From contig JASKMD010000005.1 of assembly GCA_030144725.1 (NCBI GenBank), forward strand, positions 3,165,596 through 3,229,595: 64,000 nucleotides of DNA, read 5' to 3'. Made by a program: the position numbers and the translations under genes. Positions 1-10,326 of the stretch are shown here, in pieces. This DNA is from Haematococcus lacustris (Eukaryota > Chlorophyta > Chlorophyceae > Chlamydomonadales > Haematococcaceae). The notes under the pieces are model-generated. The model made no database searches. It saw nothing but the letters and a program-made list of their open reading frames with translations, and was not told where the DNA came from. The stretch's first letter is position 1. Every line of letters begins with the position of its first letter.

Positions 1-1496
1 GTGGGTTTGGGGAGGTATTGGGACATGAGGGTTTGTGTGTGCGTGTCCTTGCGGTGTGCCTTGGTGGCTCGTGACCGCTTAGTGGATGGGCGTGTGGTAT
101 TATCGAGAGGCGTGGTGGATCGATTGATACGTGGCTGGCCCTGAGGTATCGGCGGGCGGAGGGTGACCTCGGGAGTGTCCTGGCGCTGTCGTGCCGGGGC
201 AGGTTCTTCACGTAGTGGGGTGGTGTCTTTCGTAGGTCTGCGCTTGTTGTTTAGTGTGTACGTTGTTTTCAGCTTATTGGTGGTCACGTGCAAAAGGGCG
301 GTGGTCTCCCTTGCCGTTGTGTTGTCTTTGGTCAGGTCTATTGGGTCGATGTGGTCTTGGAAGTGTGCTGCTAGCGCTGATGTGGTGGTGGCCTCCAGCG
401 GGTCCGCTATCCAGATCTCCCTTCTAATGAATCTTGTGTGTTTCACGTTGCCTGTGCAAATGGTGAGCAGGTTCCCTTGGAGGCGCCTCCAGTCGTTAGG
501 TGTGGAAAGTGGCTTTGGCCCCCGGTTGAGTGAGTCCAACTGGTACCAACCATGTTGCGTATGTTTGATGACAGTTGCATGGTGGTGCGATAGTAAGAGG
601 ACAGCATCCGTGTTTGTCGCGCCGGTGCTTGCGATGGTTGTGGTGATTGTTTCTGGTGTGATACTGTGGGTTGGTAGGTAGGTTGTTGCTGGGTGCAAGT
701 ATGTGCGTACCTCATGGTGTTTGCGGTACAGGTAGTGGTTCAGTGTGTCGGTGGAGAACTTGCCTTTCTCGCTATAGATGTGGTCGGTTGTGAGGGTTCG
801 GATAGCATATCCTTCTTCTCGTGCTTTTTGTGCAAGGTGTTGCAGGTGCTCTTTTAACTGCTTGCAGTGGTCGATGACAGCGTGGTAGTCTATGTATTTC
901 TTCCCCATGGCCATGTTCAATGCATGTACTAGGCAACACTCTTCGTATTGCCCTTCCATGTACATATGTGTGGGGTGGTGGGTCGGGGTGTACGCGGGGG
1001 CGGATGCTATTGGGTTGGAATCATGGTCGCCTGTCTGTTCCACATGGCTGATGATGTGATGGATGCCCTTGTCCTCGCATCGGCGTATCTGCTCTCGTGA
1101 GCGGGTGATGGGCTTGATGATAAAGAGTTGGTGCATAGTCCGCTTGGTTGCAGCAGGGATGTGCAAGAGAGGTGTAGGTGTCGTTTCCATGGAGTCCAAC
1201 AAGTTCCATGTGCCGTTCATGCACTTCATGGCCATGCTGTGGCCTGACTTTTTGCACAAGAACGTGTGTGTGCCGTACTGGCCAGCGAGGTGCCCTAGAT
1301 TATCAGCGGACCAATCACTGGGTTGGTTGAGTTGGGCAATGCTTTGTACTGTAAGTCCGTAATGGGTACGTAGGTACATTTCAATGACTTCGTCGGAATA
1401 GCCATCAACGCCTCGTGCCATCAGCCATGCGCCGCGCTCAAGGTGGTCAGTTAGTTGAGGGAGCCTGGTCTCGTAAAAATTGTCTATGTCTTGCAT
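1..1496 (-). CDS. Partial protein with tandem Josephin-like cysteine peptidase folds
   Basis: The minus strand is open without a stop for 498 complete codons, from an ATG at 1496-1494 beside the assembly gap to the window edge, so both ends are probably missing. Residues 183-194 carry a Q-x4-C-x2-H-x-L-N pattern (Gln183, Cys188), as at the Josephin active site. Residues 305-323 carry a His followed 15-16 residues later by W-Y-Q-L-D-S-L, then GP, matching the Josephin His/Asn half with Asp321 in place of Asn. Residues about 50-104 repeat the second half of the fold (His86, then W-N-L-L-D-S with Asp101), so a first domain copy probably begins inside the gap. The C-terminal 100 residues are Thr/Arg/Lys-rich and look disordered. 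Codon use looks real. The role is unknown: deubiquitinase-like activity is family inference, and a host gene or a transposon-borne protease are both possible. Confidence 0.72.
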   Translation of the reverse strand, partial: MQDIDNFYETRLPQLTDHLERGAWLMARGVDGYSDEVIEMYLRTHYGLTVQSIAQLNQPSDWSADNLGHLAGQYGTHTFLCKKSGHSMAMKCMNGTWNLLDSMETTPTPLLHIPAATKRTMHQLFIIKPITRSREQIRRCEDKGIHHIISHVEQTGDHDSNPIASAPAYTPTHHPTHMYMEGQYEECCLVHALNMAMGKKYIDYHAVIDHCKQLKEHLQHLAQKAREEGYAIRTLTTDHIYSEKGKFSTDTLNHYLYRKHHEVRTYLHPATTYLPTHSITPETITTTIASTGATNTDAVLLLSHHHATVIKHTQHGWYQLDSLNRGPKPLSTPNDWRRLQGNLLTICTGNVKHTRFIRREIWIADPLEATTTSALAAHFQDHIDPIDLTKDNTTARETTALLHVTTNKLKTTYTLNNKRRPTKDTTPLREEPAPARQRQDTPEVTLRPPIPQGQPRINRSTTPLDNTTRPSTKRSRATKAHRKDTHTQTLMSQYLPKP

Positions 1497-1499
1497 GGT

Positions 1500-1999
1500 N
1501 NNNNNNNNNNNNNNNNNNNNNNNNNNNNNNNNNNNNNNNNNNNNNNNNNNNNNNNNNNNNNNNNNNNNNNNNNNNNNNNNNNNNNNNNNNNNNNNNNNNN
1601 NNNNNNNNNNNNNNNNNNNNNNNNNNNNNNNNNNNNNNNNNNNNNNNNNNNNNNNNNNNNNNNNNNNNNNNNNNNNNNNNNNNNNNNNNNNNNNNNNNNN
1701 NNNNNNNNNNNNNNNNNNNNNNNNNNNNNNNNNNNNNNNNNNNNNNNNNNNNNNNNNNNNNNNNNNNNNNNNNNNNNNNNNNNNNNNNNNNNNNNNNNNN
1801 NNNNNNNNNNNNNNNNNNNNNNNNNNNNNNNNNNNNNNNNNNNNNNNNNNNNNNNNNNNNNNNNNNNNNNNNNNNNNNNNNNNNNNNNNNNNNNNNNNNN
1901 NNNNNNNNNNNNNNNNNNNNNNNNNNNNNNNNNNNNNNNNNNNNNNNNNNNNNNNNNNNNNNNNNNNNNNNNNNNNNNNNNNNNNNNNNNNNNNNNNNN
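1500..1999. other. Assembly gap (500 N)
   Basis: This is exactly 500 N, the usual placeholder for a gap of unknown size. It cuts the N-terminal side of the peptidase-like reading frame, so the true distance to sequence on its right is unknown. Confidence 0.99.
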
Positions 2000-2295
2000 T
2001 CTTCGACTAGCAGCAGCTGTGCAGATAAAGGACATACGACATCTGTGCAGATTGCTTGGTTAAGAAAATCGCGGCCAAATTACGTCGCAACGGATGCACG
2101 GATTAGCGTAAGACTTGTACCGTTCGAACGGCCTTCTACTCTAGTTTTCATAGAGCTATGGTCGGTCCAATCGCGACCGGTCCTTGTTTATCATGAGTGC
2201 TTGGACACAATAATCTGGGTTAGCAGGTGGTAGTATGGTTGGGGACCATGTCCATTGGATGGGGGCCAGTACTGGCTGACCGCAGGAGCTTGGGG
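2000..2295. other. Unassigned spacer
   Basis: I see no convincing coding region, RNA gene or repeat here. It separates the gap from the G6(CAG)n array. A continuation of the peptidase frame could not be established across the gap. Confidence 0.5.
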
Positions 2296-2722
2296 CAGGG
2301 GGCCAGCAGCAGCAGCAGGGGGGCAGGGGGGCAGCAGCAGCAGGGGGGAAGGGGGGCAGCAGCAGCAACAGAAGGGGGCAGGGGGGCAGAATCAGCAGCA
2401 GCAGCAGGGGGGCAGGGGGGCAGCAGCGGCAGCAGCAGCAGGGGGCAGGGGGGTAGCAGCGGCAGCAGGGGGCAGGGGGGTAGCAGCGGCAGCAGCAGCA
2501 GGGGGCAGGGGGGCAGCAGCGGCAGCAGCAGCAGGGGGCAGGGGGCCAGCAGCGGCAGCAGCAGCAAGGGGGAAGGGGGGCAGCAGCGGCAGCAGCAGCA
2601 GGGGGGAAGGGGGGCAGCAGCAGCAGCAGCAGCAGCAGGGGGGAAGGGGGGCAGCAGCAGCAGCAGCAGCAGCAGCAGGGGGGCAGCAGCAACAGCAGCA
2701 GGGGGGCAGGGGGGCAGCAACA
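2296..2722. repeat. G6(CAG)n minisatellite
   Basis: Runs of CAG or CGG triplets alternate with G5-G6 blocks, giving units of about 15-27 bp. The same composition recurs at 13,227-13,430 and, on the other strand as (CTG)nC6, at 32.6-33.7 kb and in the C-rich modules. Because unit lengths are mostly multiples of three, long Gly/Gln/Ser/Ala and Pro/Leu/Cys frames arise in several phases; I do not treat them as genes. The G runs could form quadruplexes. Confidence 0.92.
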
Positions 2723-3147
2723 ACGAGAGGGATGGGGTGGCTGTGTGACCCCCTCAAGTGCTGAAGGGCTGGGTAAAGGGGTAAAGGAAGGGGCTTGCTT
2801 GGAAACGTTTAACATGCTTGAGATTATTACACGTTGGGCTAGTGCCGTTGGATGTACTTACACGTGATACTGAGCTGCAGATGTTGCAAGGTAAACTGAG
2901 TACATATCACCATGAGGACATCATTCTATAACCACATGCACATGCTATGACCCACTCCTGGTTATCACAATGTTACATAGTACTAGGGCAGTGGGCCCGT
3001 CCCACATCGGACGGCCAGCAGGCAACATATGTATGTGCGGCCTCCGGCCGCACCACATTTGTTTAACAACCAGCCCGATAGACAGCCGGTCAAGCAAGCC
3101 CGCATGCAGCCAAACAAAACTATGCACGTCCAAGTCCACTTGCAATG
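2723..3147. other. Unassigned spacer
   Basis: This is AT-richer sequence between the G6(CAG)n array and the first 396-bp module. I see no supported gene, RNA or repeat. Confidence 0.5.
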
Positions 3148-3543
3148 TGTAACAGTAGTGTTTGTTCGGTCAGGATGCATGGTCGGCTGAGAGATAAATG
3201 TCGGCTGCAGCCGCCAGGCATGCTGAGTTATGCGGCTATTGTTGCCGCTGCGACTGTCTACATACTGTTCGACAGCCTCCGACTCGCGCTGTGGTAGTGC
3301 AATGTACTTACATCGTCGAGAATCAGCTCATCCTCAAAACAACTCGCTTCCCAGTCTTAAGTCACTGAGCCAGTCATTCGATCAGCAGTCCACAGAGGTC
3401 TCTTCACCAAGACTAAGCCTCTCCGGAATCCCGAACACTCCAGGATCTCATCATAAAAAGCAAATCACACCTCATGGGATCCTGCATTGAGAAAAGAAAC
3501 AGTAACATACCATTCATCCTAGCTGAGTGTCTGGACTGTTGCA
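3148..3543 (+). repeat. 396-bp module A, copy 1
   Basis: This is the first of four copies of one module that starts at TGTAACAGTAGTG and ends at CTGGACTGTTGCA. It shares with copy 4 the TTTGTTCGG start, the GCAATGTAC variant and the following CGTCGAGAATCAGC segment. Copies 2 and 3 carry different diagnostic variants. Short open frames inside are not conserved as coding and I treat the module as non-coding. Confidence 0.85.
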
Positions 3544-5206
3544 CTCTCCCCCACTCCGAAAAGCTACGTCCCGGAGCTTGCTGATATCAGTCAGAATCTT
3601 GCGACAACAGGCAAAACAGGCATGCACGGACAGGCAGGCAGAAACATGCTTCATGCTTCATGCAACAGACAAGCAAATGCATGAGCTCCATGTGAACCAT
3701 GCTAGAACTATGAAATCAGAGTCTTGAGCTGACCGGTGTCTCGTTCTCCTCCTCCTCCTCCAAAGCTGACCAAAGAAACCATCGTGACAGAAACTGAGAA
3801 ACAGAAGATGTGGTAGCTATGTTCAGCGCAGGTTGCAATGGGTGATCGGTCCATGCCGGCTGCATAGTGCTAGAACAGAGTTGGTGGGATGTAGACAGAC
3901 ATATGCCTTGTCCCTAACCAGAGTGGATGGTTGCAGGGTCATGTGCTTGGTTGCAGTCATGCCCATGTGATGCAGGTCGGTGCGCATGGGAATGCTCTGA
4001 CTCCCCCCGGCTCTGCTGTAGTAACTGGCATGTTAGCCAGCCAGTGCAGCCGTGCGGAAACGCTGGTACTGTGCACTTTGAGGTCACTTGAGGTGCAAGG
4101 CTGCGAAGCTCAAGAGCCTAGGCGTATGTGCCCGATCGATTGGATGCAGAGGTGTGTGTGCCTTACTGCATAGTGTGTGGCCCATGCATGCGTTAACATG
4201 AGAGAAGCAGTACGGCAACTGCAACCCTAGGCAAATGCATGATCGCTTTGCCCCGTGCCGTTGTTAGCTACCTCAGGGTGACACCTGAGCTGCTTGATTG
4301 TGCGCTACCTCAGGGGACACCTGGGCTGCTTGATTGTGTGCTACCTCAGGGGACACCTGGGCTGCTTGATTGTGCGCTACCTCAGGGGACACCTGGGCTG
4401 CTTGATTGTGCGCTACCTCAGGGGACACCTGGGCTGCTTGATTGTGCGCTACCTCAGGGGACACCTGGGCTGCTTGATTGTGCGTCGGCTGTGCGGCTAA
4501 CGACTTGCTTGTAATGGTAGGCTGCTGGCTAGGGTGCTTTGCTGCCATGATGTGTGGATGCTACCTCAGGAGACGCCTGGGCTGTGAGAGTGTGCGCATG
4601 TCGTGCAACTATGCGGCTTGATTGTGATGGCAGGCTGCAGGGTGAGCTGCCATGGTGTAAGAAGGTGCCCTAATCTCTGCAAAGAATGCAGGAGTGTAGG
4701 CTGTAGGTGATGTCTCTGTGGCTGAAGCCAGCAGGATGCATGAAGCTAGAGCTGTGCTATGTGCCGTCTCTGTGGCTGATGCCAACAGGTTGTGGAGTGG
4801 CAGTGCGACCGTACTGTGAGGTCTCGCCTAATGCGGGATGTGCAACGATGCGAGTGTGCTGCAGGTGCGGTGCGAGGACGGCTTACTGCGTGGTCTCCTC
4901 ATAGAAGGGTAGGTGAGCTCTCCGCTGTGGTGCTCCACTTGTGTTGTGGGTTGGGCTGCAAATGCGTCGACCGAGTCTAACAAGAGCGATGTCGACAGAA
5001 GAACTGTGCGCTAGAGAAGCAGCTATGTGTGGCGTGATTGGTGCTGGGCTGAGCTGAGAATGCATGCCTAAAGACGTCAAGATATGACTACTGGACTGGC
5101 CCCCATGCCACTGTGCCCTGCTTGTCGTGTCTTTCAGCTTGAGACTATGCCTGGTAGGCTGGGTGCTACTGCCAACTGCATGCGATGACCCTCTGCAGGC
5201 TGTGGT
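3544..5206 (+). repeat. Duplicated block B, copy 1
   Basis: This block follows module A copy 1 and is repeated at 5607-7089 with small indels. It includes the 36-bp minisatellite at 4268-4487 and a CTCTGC-loop-GCAGG hairpin at 4675-4692. No protein-coding or known RNA gene is recognisable. The pairing of module A plus block B at both loci shows that they were duplicated together. Confidence 0.8.
4268..4487. repeat. 36-bp minisatellite, about 6 copies
   Basis: Units contain CTACCTCAGGGGACACCTGG followed by GCTGCTTGATTGTGCG. There are about six units here, but only about two at the duplicate site near 6340-6410, so the array changed size after the block was duplicated. The period is divisible by three, which explains the repetitive open frames on both strands. 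Confidence 0.9.
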
Positions 5207-5606
5207 TGTAACAGTAGTGTTTCTTCGGTCAGGATGCATGGTCGGCTGAGAGATAAATGTCGGCTGCAGCCGCCAGGCATGCTGAGTTATGCGGCTATTG
5301 CTGCCGCTGCGACTGTCTACATACTGTTCGACAGCCTCCGACTCGCGCTGTGGTAGTGCAAAGTACTTACATCGTGAAGACGTCGTAAAGAACTAAACCA
5401 TTAGGAGAAGAGAAGTCATTCAGAAGCGGTATCCTCCAAGCACCAAGCACTAAGCCCTGGCTAAGCCTCCCAGGAATCTCCAAGAAGCCTCGAACACTGC
5501 AGGATCTCCTCATAAGTAAAAAGCAAATCACACCTCATGGGATCCTGCATTGAGAAAAGAAACAGTAACATACCATTCATCCTAGCTGAGTGTCTGGACT
5601 GTTGCA
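5207..5606 (+). repeat. 400-bp module A, copy 2
   Basis: This belongs to the second subfamily with copy 3, recognised by TTTCTTCGG near the start, GCAAAGTAC, and the CGTGAAGACGTCGTAAAG segment that replaces the middle of copies 1 and 4. The last 90 bp are nearly the same in all four copies. Confidence 0.85.
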
Positions 5607-7089
5607 CTCTCCCCCACTCCGAAAAGCTACGTCCCGGAGCTTGCTGATATCAGTCAAAATCTTGCGACAACAGGCAAAACAGGCATGCACGGACAGGCAG
5701 GCAGAAACATGCTTCATGCTTCATGCAACAGACAAGCAAATGCATGAGCTCCATGTAACCATGCTAGAACTATGAAATCAGAGTCTTGAGCTGACCGGTG
5801 TCTCGTTCTCCTCCTCCTCCTCCAAAGCTGACCAAAGAAACCATCGTGACAGAAACTGAGAAACAGAAGATGTGGTAGCTATGTTCAGCGCAGGTTGCAA
5901 TGGGTGATCGGTCCATGCCGGCTGCATAGTGCTAGAACAGAGTTGGTGGGATGTAGACAGACATATGCCTTGTCCCTAACCAGAGTGGATGGTTGCAGGG
6001 TCATGTGCTTGGTTGCAGTCATGCCCATGTGATGCAGGTCGGTGCGCATGGGAGTTATATGGCTCCCCCGGCTCTGCTGTAGTAACTGGCATGTTAGCCA
6101 GCCAGTGCAGCCGTGCGGAAACGCTGGTACTGTGCACTTTGAGGTCACTTGAGGTGCAAGGCTGCGAAGCTCAAGAGCCTAGGCGTATGTGCCTGATCGA
6201 TTGGATGCAGAGGTGTGTGTGCCTGACTGCATAGTGAGTGGCCCATGCATGAGTGAACATGAGAGAAGCAGCAAAGAGGCTGCAACCCTAGGCAAATGCA
6301 TGATCGCTTTGCCCCGTGCCGTTGTTGTGTGCTTCCTCAGGGGATACCTGGGCTGCTCGATTGTGCGCTACCTCAGGGGACACCTGGGCTGCTCGATTGT
6401 GCGCTAGCTGTGCAGCTAACGACTTGATTGTAATGGTAGGCTCTTCTGCCATGATGTGTGGATGCTACCTCAGGGGACACCTGGGCTGTGAGAGTGTGCG
6501 CATGTCGTGCAACTATGCGGCTTGATTGTGATGGCAGGCTTGATTGTGATGGGTGAGCTGCCATGGTGTAAGAAGGTGCTCTAATCTCTGCAAGGATTGC
6601 AGGTGTGTAGGCTGTAGCTGAAGACGCTGTGAGCTTGTGTGGCTGAAGCTAGCAGGATGCATGAAGCTAGAGCTGTGCTATGTGTCGTCTCTGTGGCTGA
6701 TGCCAACAGGTGTGTGTAATGGGACTGCAACGATGCGAGTGTGCTGCAGGTGCGGTGCGAGGACGGCTTACTGCGTGGTCTCCTCATAGAAGGGTAGGTG
6801 AGCTCTCCGCTGTGGTGCTCCACTTGTGTTGTGGGTTGGGCTGCAAATGCGTCGACCGAGTCTAACAAGAGCGATGTCGACAGAAGAACTGTGCGCTAGA
6901 GAAGCAGCTATGTGTGGCGTGATTGGTGCTGGGCTGAGCTGAGAGTGCATGCCTAAAGACGTTAAGATATGACTACTGGGCTGGCCCCCATGCCACTGTG
7001 CCCTGCTTGTCGTGTCTATCAGCTTGAGACTATGCCTGGTAGGCTCGGTGCTACTGCCAACTGCATGTTATGGCTCTCTGCAGGCTGGT
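5607..7089 (+). repeat. Duplicated block B, copy 2
   Basis: This is the second copy of the block at 3544-5206, shortened mainly by loss of 36-bp minisatellite units and small deletions. A CTCTGC hairpin at 6586-6603 corresponds to the one at 4675-4692; its loop differs while its stem is unchanged. I see no gene. Confidence 0.8.
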
Positions 7090-7937
7090 GTACTGCAAGG
7101 TACTGATCTCTGCTTGTGCAGGCTGATGTTGATGGTGATGGTGATGGGTGTGCTCTGTGCCTATAAGTGGCCAGGTACGCTTGTTGGCGTGTACGCTTGT
7201 GTACGCTTGTTGGCGGTGCAATGCATCTCTGCTTAGGGCAGGAGTGCACCTGTGTTTGTTCCCTGCTTCTTGGCTAGCAGTTGTGTTCTCTGCTTGGACA
7301 GGTTTATTGTGTTAATGAAACTCTGCTAGGCCTAACTGATTGGGTGTCAGCAAGGTGTTGGATGTACGGTTGATAATGATGAAGCTCTGCGTAAGGCAGG
7401 TGTGGTGGGACTCTGCAAGGAGCAGGTTGGTATAAGGTTGGCTGCATTGTTACAGGTATGCAACACGACTCTTGCAAGTTGGTGCTCTGCAAGGCTATGC
7501 TCTCTGCCTAGTGCAGGCTGTGGTGTAACTCTGCTTAGATCTGCAGTTTGGCTGCAGCTTTACAGGTTTGGTGATAACTAGTTCGCTAAGCTCCCGTTAG
7601 CTGGGGTGGTGGCGGGGATGATGGTGGCAAGCAGCGCACGTGTAAATGTGCAAGGCAAGCAAAGCAATCCTCCGCGTCAGCGGGACAAAGCAAGCCAGCC
7701 TCTGCAAAAGCAGGATGTGTCACAACAGGAGGCTCCGCGAAAGCGGGACTAGCTAAGCTCTCCGTGTAAACGGGTAAGGCAAGCCTGCGAAACAACAGTG
7801 CAACACCTCTGCAGAATCAGCAGGAGACTCTGCTGCAGTAGGCCGCTGGAGCTCCGACTCCGTTGGCACCTCCGAATCAAGTGGCTCGGGTGTCACTGCG
7901 CACAGGTCCATACGATCGAACAATTGCGGAAACCAAG
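7090..7937 (+). repeat. Duplicated block C, copy 1, with micro-hairpin array
   Basis: This non-coding block is repeated at 8338-9150. It holds about ten short inverted repeats of the form CTC-Y-G-Y, a 4-7 nt loop, then R-C-R-G-G. Clear cases are at 7108-7122, 7227-7242, 7385-7400, 7411-7426, 7502-7517, 7670-7684, 7700-7714, 7733-7747, 7760-7774 and 7807-7824. Stem bases change in compensating pairs (CCGC/GCGG, CTGC/GCAG, CCGT/ACGG), and several loops are GNRA-type (GTCA, GAAA, GTAA). This suggests a structured RNA or a hairpin-type repeat. No known RNA family is recognised. Confidence 0.7.
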
Positions 7938-8337
7938 TGTAACAGTAGTGTTTCTTCGGTCAGGATGCATGGTCGGCTGAGAGATAAATGTCGGCTGCAG
8001 CCGCCAGGCATGCTGAGTTATGCGGCTATTGCTGCCGCTGCGACTGTCTACATACTGTTCGACAGCCTCCGACTCGCGCTGTGGTAGTGCAAAGTACTTA
8101 CATCGTGAAGACGTCGTAAAGAACTAAACCATTAGGAGAAGAGAAGTCATTCAGAAGCGGTATCCTCCAAGCACCAAGCACTAAGCCCTGGCTAAGCCTC
8201 CCAGGAATCTCCAAGAAGCCTCGAACACTGCAGGATCTCCTCATAAGTAAAAAGCAAATCACACCTCATGGGATCCTGCATTGAGAAAAGAAACAGTAAC
8301 ATACCATTCATCCTAGCTGAGTGTCTGGACTGTTGCA
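7938..8337 (+). repeat. 400-bp module A, copy 3
   Basis: This copy is of the same subfamily as copy 2. It is preceded by block C rather than block B, so module A has been moved next to different partners during duplication. Confidence 0.85.
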
Positions 8338-9150
8338 GTGGTGCACTGCAAGGTACTGATCTCTGCTTGTGCAGGCTGATGTTGGTTGTGATTACCAGCT
8401 GGGTGTGCTCTGTGCCTATAAGTGGCCAGGTACGCTTGTTAACGGTGCAATGCATCTCTGCGTAGGGCAGGAGTGTAACTATGTTTGTTCCATGCTTCTG
8501 GGCTGGGAGTTGTGTTCTCTGCTTGGACAGGTTTATTGTGTTAATGAAACTCAGCTAGGCCTAACTGATTGGGTGTCAGCAAGGTGTTGGATGTACGGTT
8601 GATAATGATGAAGCTCTGCGTAAGGCAGGTGTGGTGGGACTCTGCAAGGAGCAGGTTGGTATAAGGTTGGCTGCATTGTTACAGGTATGCAACACGACTC
8701 TTGCAAGTTGGTGCTCTGCAAGGCTATGCTCTCTGCCTAGTGCAGGCTGTGGTGTAACTCTGCTTAGATCTGCAGTTTGGCTGCAGCTTTACAGGTTTGG
8801 TGATAACTAGTTCGCTAAGCTCCCGTTAGCTGGGGTGGTGGCGGGGATGATGGTGGCAAGCAGCGCACGTGTAAATGTGCAAGGCAAGCAAAGCAATCCT
8901 CCGCGTCAGCGGGACAAAGCAAGGACTAGCTAAGCTCTCCGTGTAAACGGGTAAAGCAAGCCTGCGAAACAGCAGTGCAAGCAAAGCAGGTACGGCTGTA
9001 CAACACCTCTGCAGAATCAGCAGGTAACTCTGCAGCAGTAGGCCGCTGAAGCTGGGTTCATCAGCTCCGACTCCGTTGGCACCTCCGAATCATTTGGCTC
9101 GGGTGTCACTGCGCACAGGTCCATACGATCGAACAATTGCGGAAACCAAG
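8338..9150 (+). repeat. Duplicated block C, copy 2
   Basis: This is the second copy of 7090-7937. It lacks the two middle hairpins of the copy-1 cluster but keeps those at 8901-8912 and 8939-8950. A hairpin at 8456-8471 has loop GTAGG where copy 1 has TTAGG, with an unchanged stem. I see no coding region. Confidence 0.8.
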
Positions 9151-9546
9151 TGTAAGAGTAGTGTTTGTTCGGTCAGGATGCATGGTCGGCTGAGAGATAA
9201 ATGTCGGCTGCAGCCGCCAGGCATGCTGAGTTATGCGGCTATTGTTGCCGCTGCGACTGTCTACATACTGTTCGACAGCCTCCGACTCGCGCTGTGGTAG
9301 TGCAATGTACTTACATCGTCGAGAATCAGCTCATCCTCAAAACAACTCGCTTCCCAGTCTTAAGTCACTGAGCCAGTCATTCGATCAGCAGTCCACAGAG
9401 GTCTCTTCACCAAGACTAAGCCTCTCCGGAATCCCGAACACTCCAGGATCTCATCATAAAAAGCAAATCACACCTCATGGGATCCTGCATTGAGAAAAGA
9501 AACAGTAACATACCATTCATCCTAGCTGAGTGTCTGGACTGTTGCA
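9151..9546 (+). repeat. 396-bp module A, copy 4
   Basis: This copy is of the same subfamily as copy 1 although it lies farthest from it. After the shared end at CTGGACTGTTGCA the sequence becomes unique, so this is the right limit of the duplicated mosaic. Confidence 0.85.
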
Positions 9547-10326
9547 CAATGTGTGTATGAATGATGTTGGCATGCTTGCATGATGTTCGTTTTGCATCCC
9601 TTGGCATCTGAAAAATGTGTGTGAGCATGCTGTCCACTTATCACTTCTGCACTGTGCGGTGTGTGTGTGCAGCAACAGTGTGTGGCAAGAGCAATTGCAG
9701 CTGCAGTCACAGTGGCAACAGCAGTGGTGCCAGCTAAGTGTCAGGTCAATGCAAGTTGGCATGGCCTGTCACCAGCCCTCATCGTCGACGGGGCCAGGTG
9801 GCAAGGCATAAAACACCCTGGTGTACACCACATTCTCAGTGTGCGCGGAGAGGCAGCACAGACACCACATGCGAATGATGCAACCCACTTGATGAAGCCC
9901 GTCAAGTAAGCCTACACGACCTGGTTCTTTAAGGTATCGTGCTGCTTCAGTACTTCCTTCAGATTCTTCCCTTGTGGCAATACAGGAGCCTTCCAACCCA
10001 CTTTGTCACCAAACGCCCTTCAGGGAGCTTTCTTTGCCGGGGTTCAATCGTACACTCCTTCATTGCCTTGTGTACTAAATGGTCGTTATGCACGTTTCCA
10101 CGTTCTTGTTTAAACGGATGGCATAGGCCTTGTTCACATGGCACCACACCTGTTGGACAGTCTTTTCAGCATTCCCAACTGTCCATGGCTGCATGGCAGT
10201 GTTTTAGCACAGATGCAACACACGATCCGTCTTTTATCTGTAGCTTCTGCTCGTAGACCTCTTGTGTACCCGTAACTTCATGCTGCCGCAATTTCCAAAT
10301 CGGAATTTCCAGATTAGCTGATATCC
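9547..10326. other. Unique spacer
   Basis: This is single-copy sequence between the duplicated mosaic and the CTG/CCG satellite. Its right half may hold a decayed coding remnant on the minus strand, listed separately. Nothing else is recognised. Confidence 0.5.
9910..10270 (-). pseudogene. Possible decayed coding remnant
   Basis: On the minus strand, reading segments of 20-60 residues with protein-like composition follow one another in different frames, for example a stretch with T-V-Q-Q-V-W-C-H-V-N-K and one with L-V-H-K-A-M-K-E-C. Each ends at a frameshift or stop. This is what an old transposase or host gene fragment would look like, but I recognise no family, and chance open frames remain possible. 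Confidence 0.22.

Noticed and set aside
163..681. A 172-codon plus-strand frame over the left edge
   Set aside because: It lies antisense to the much longer minus-strand peptidase frame, whose motifs and composition are far more protein-like.
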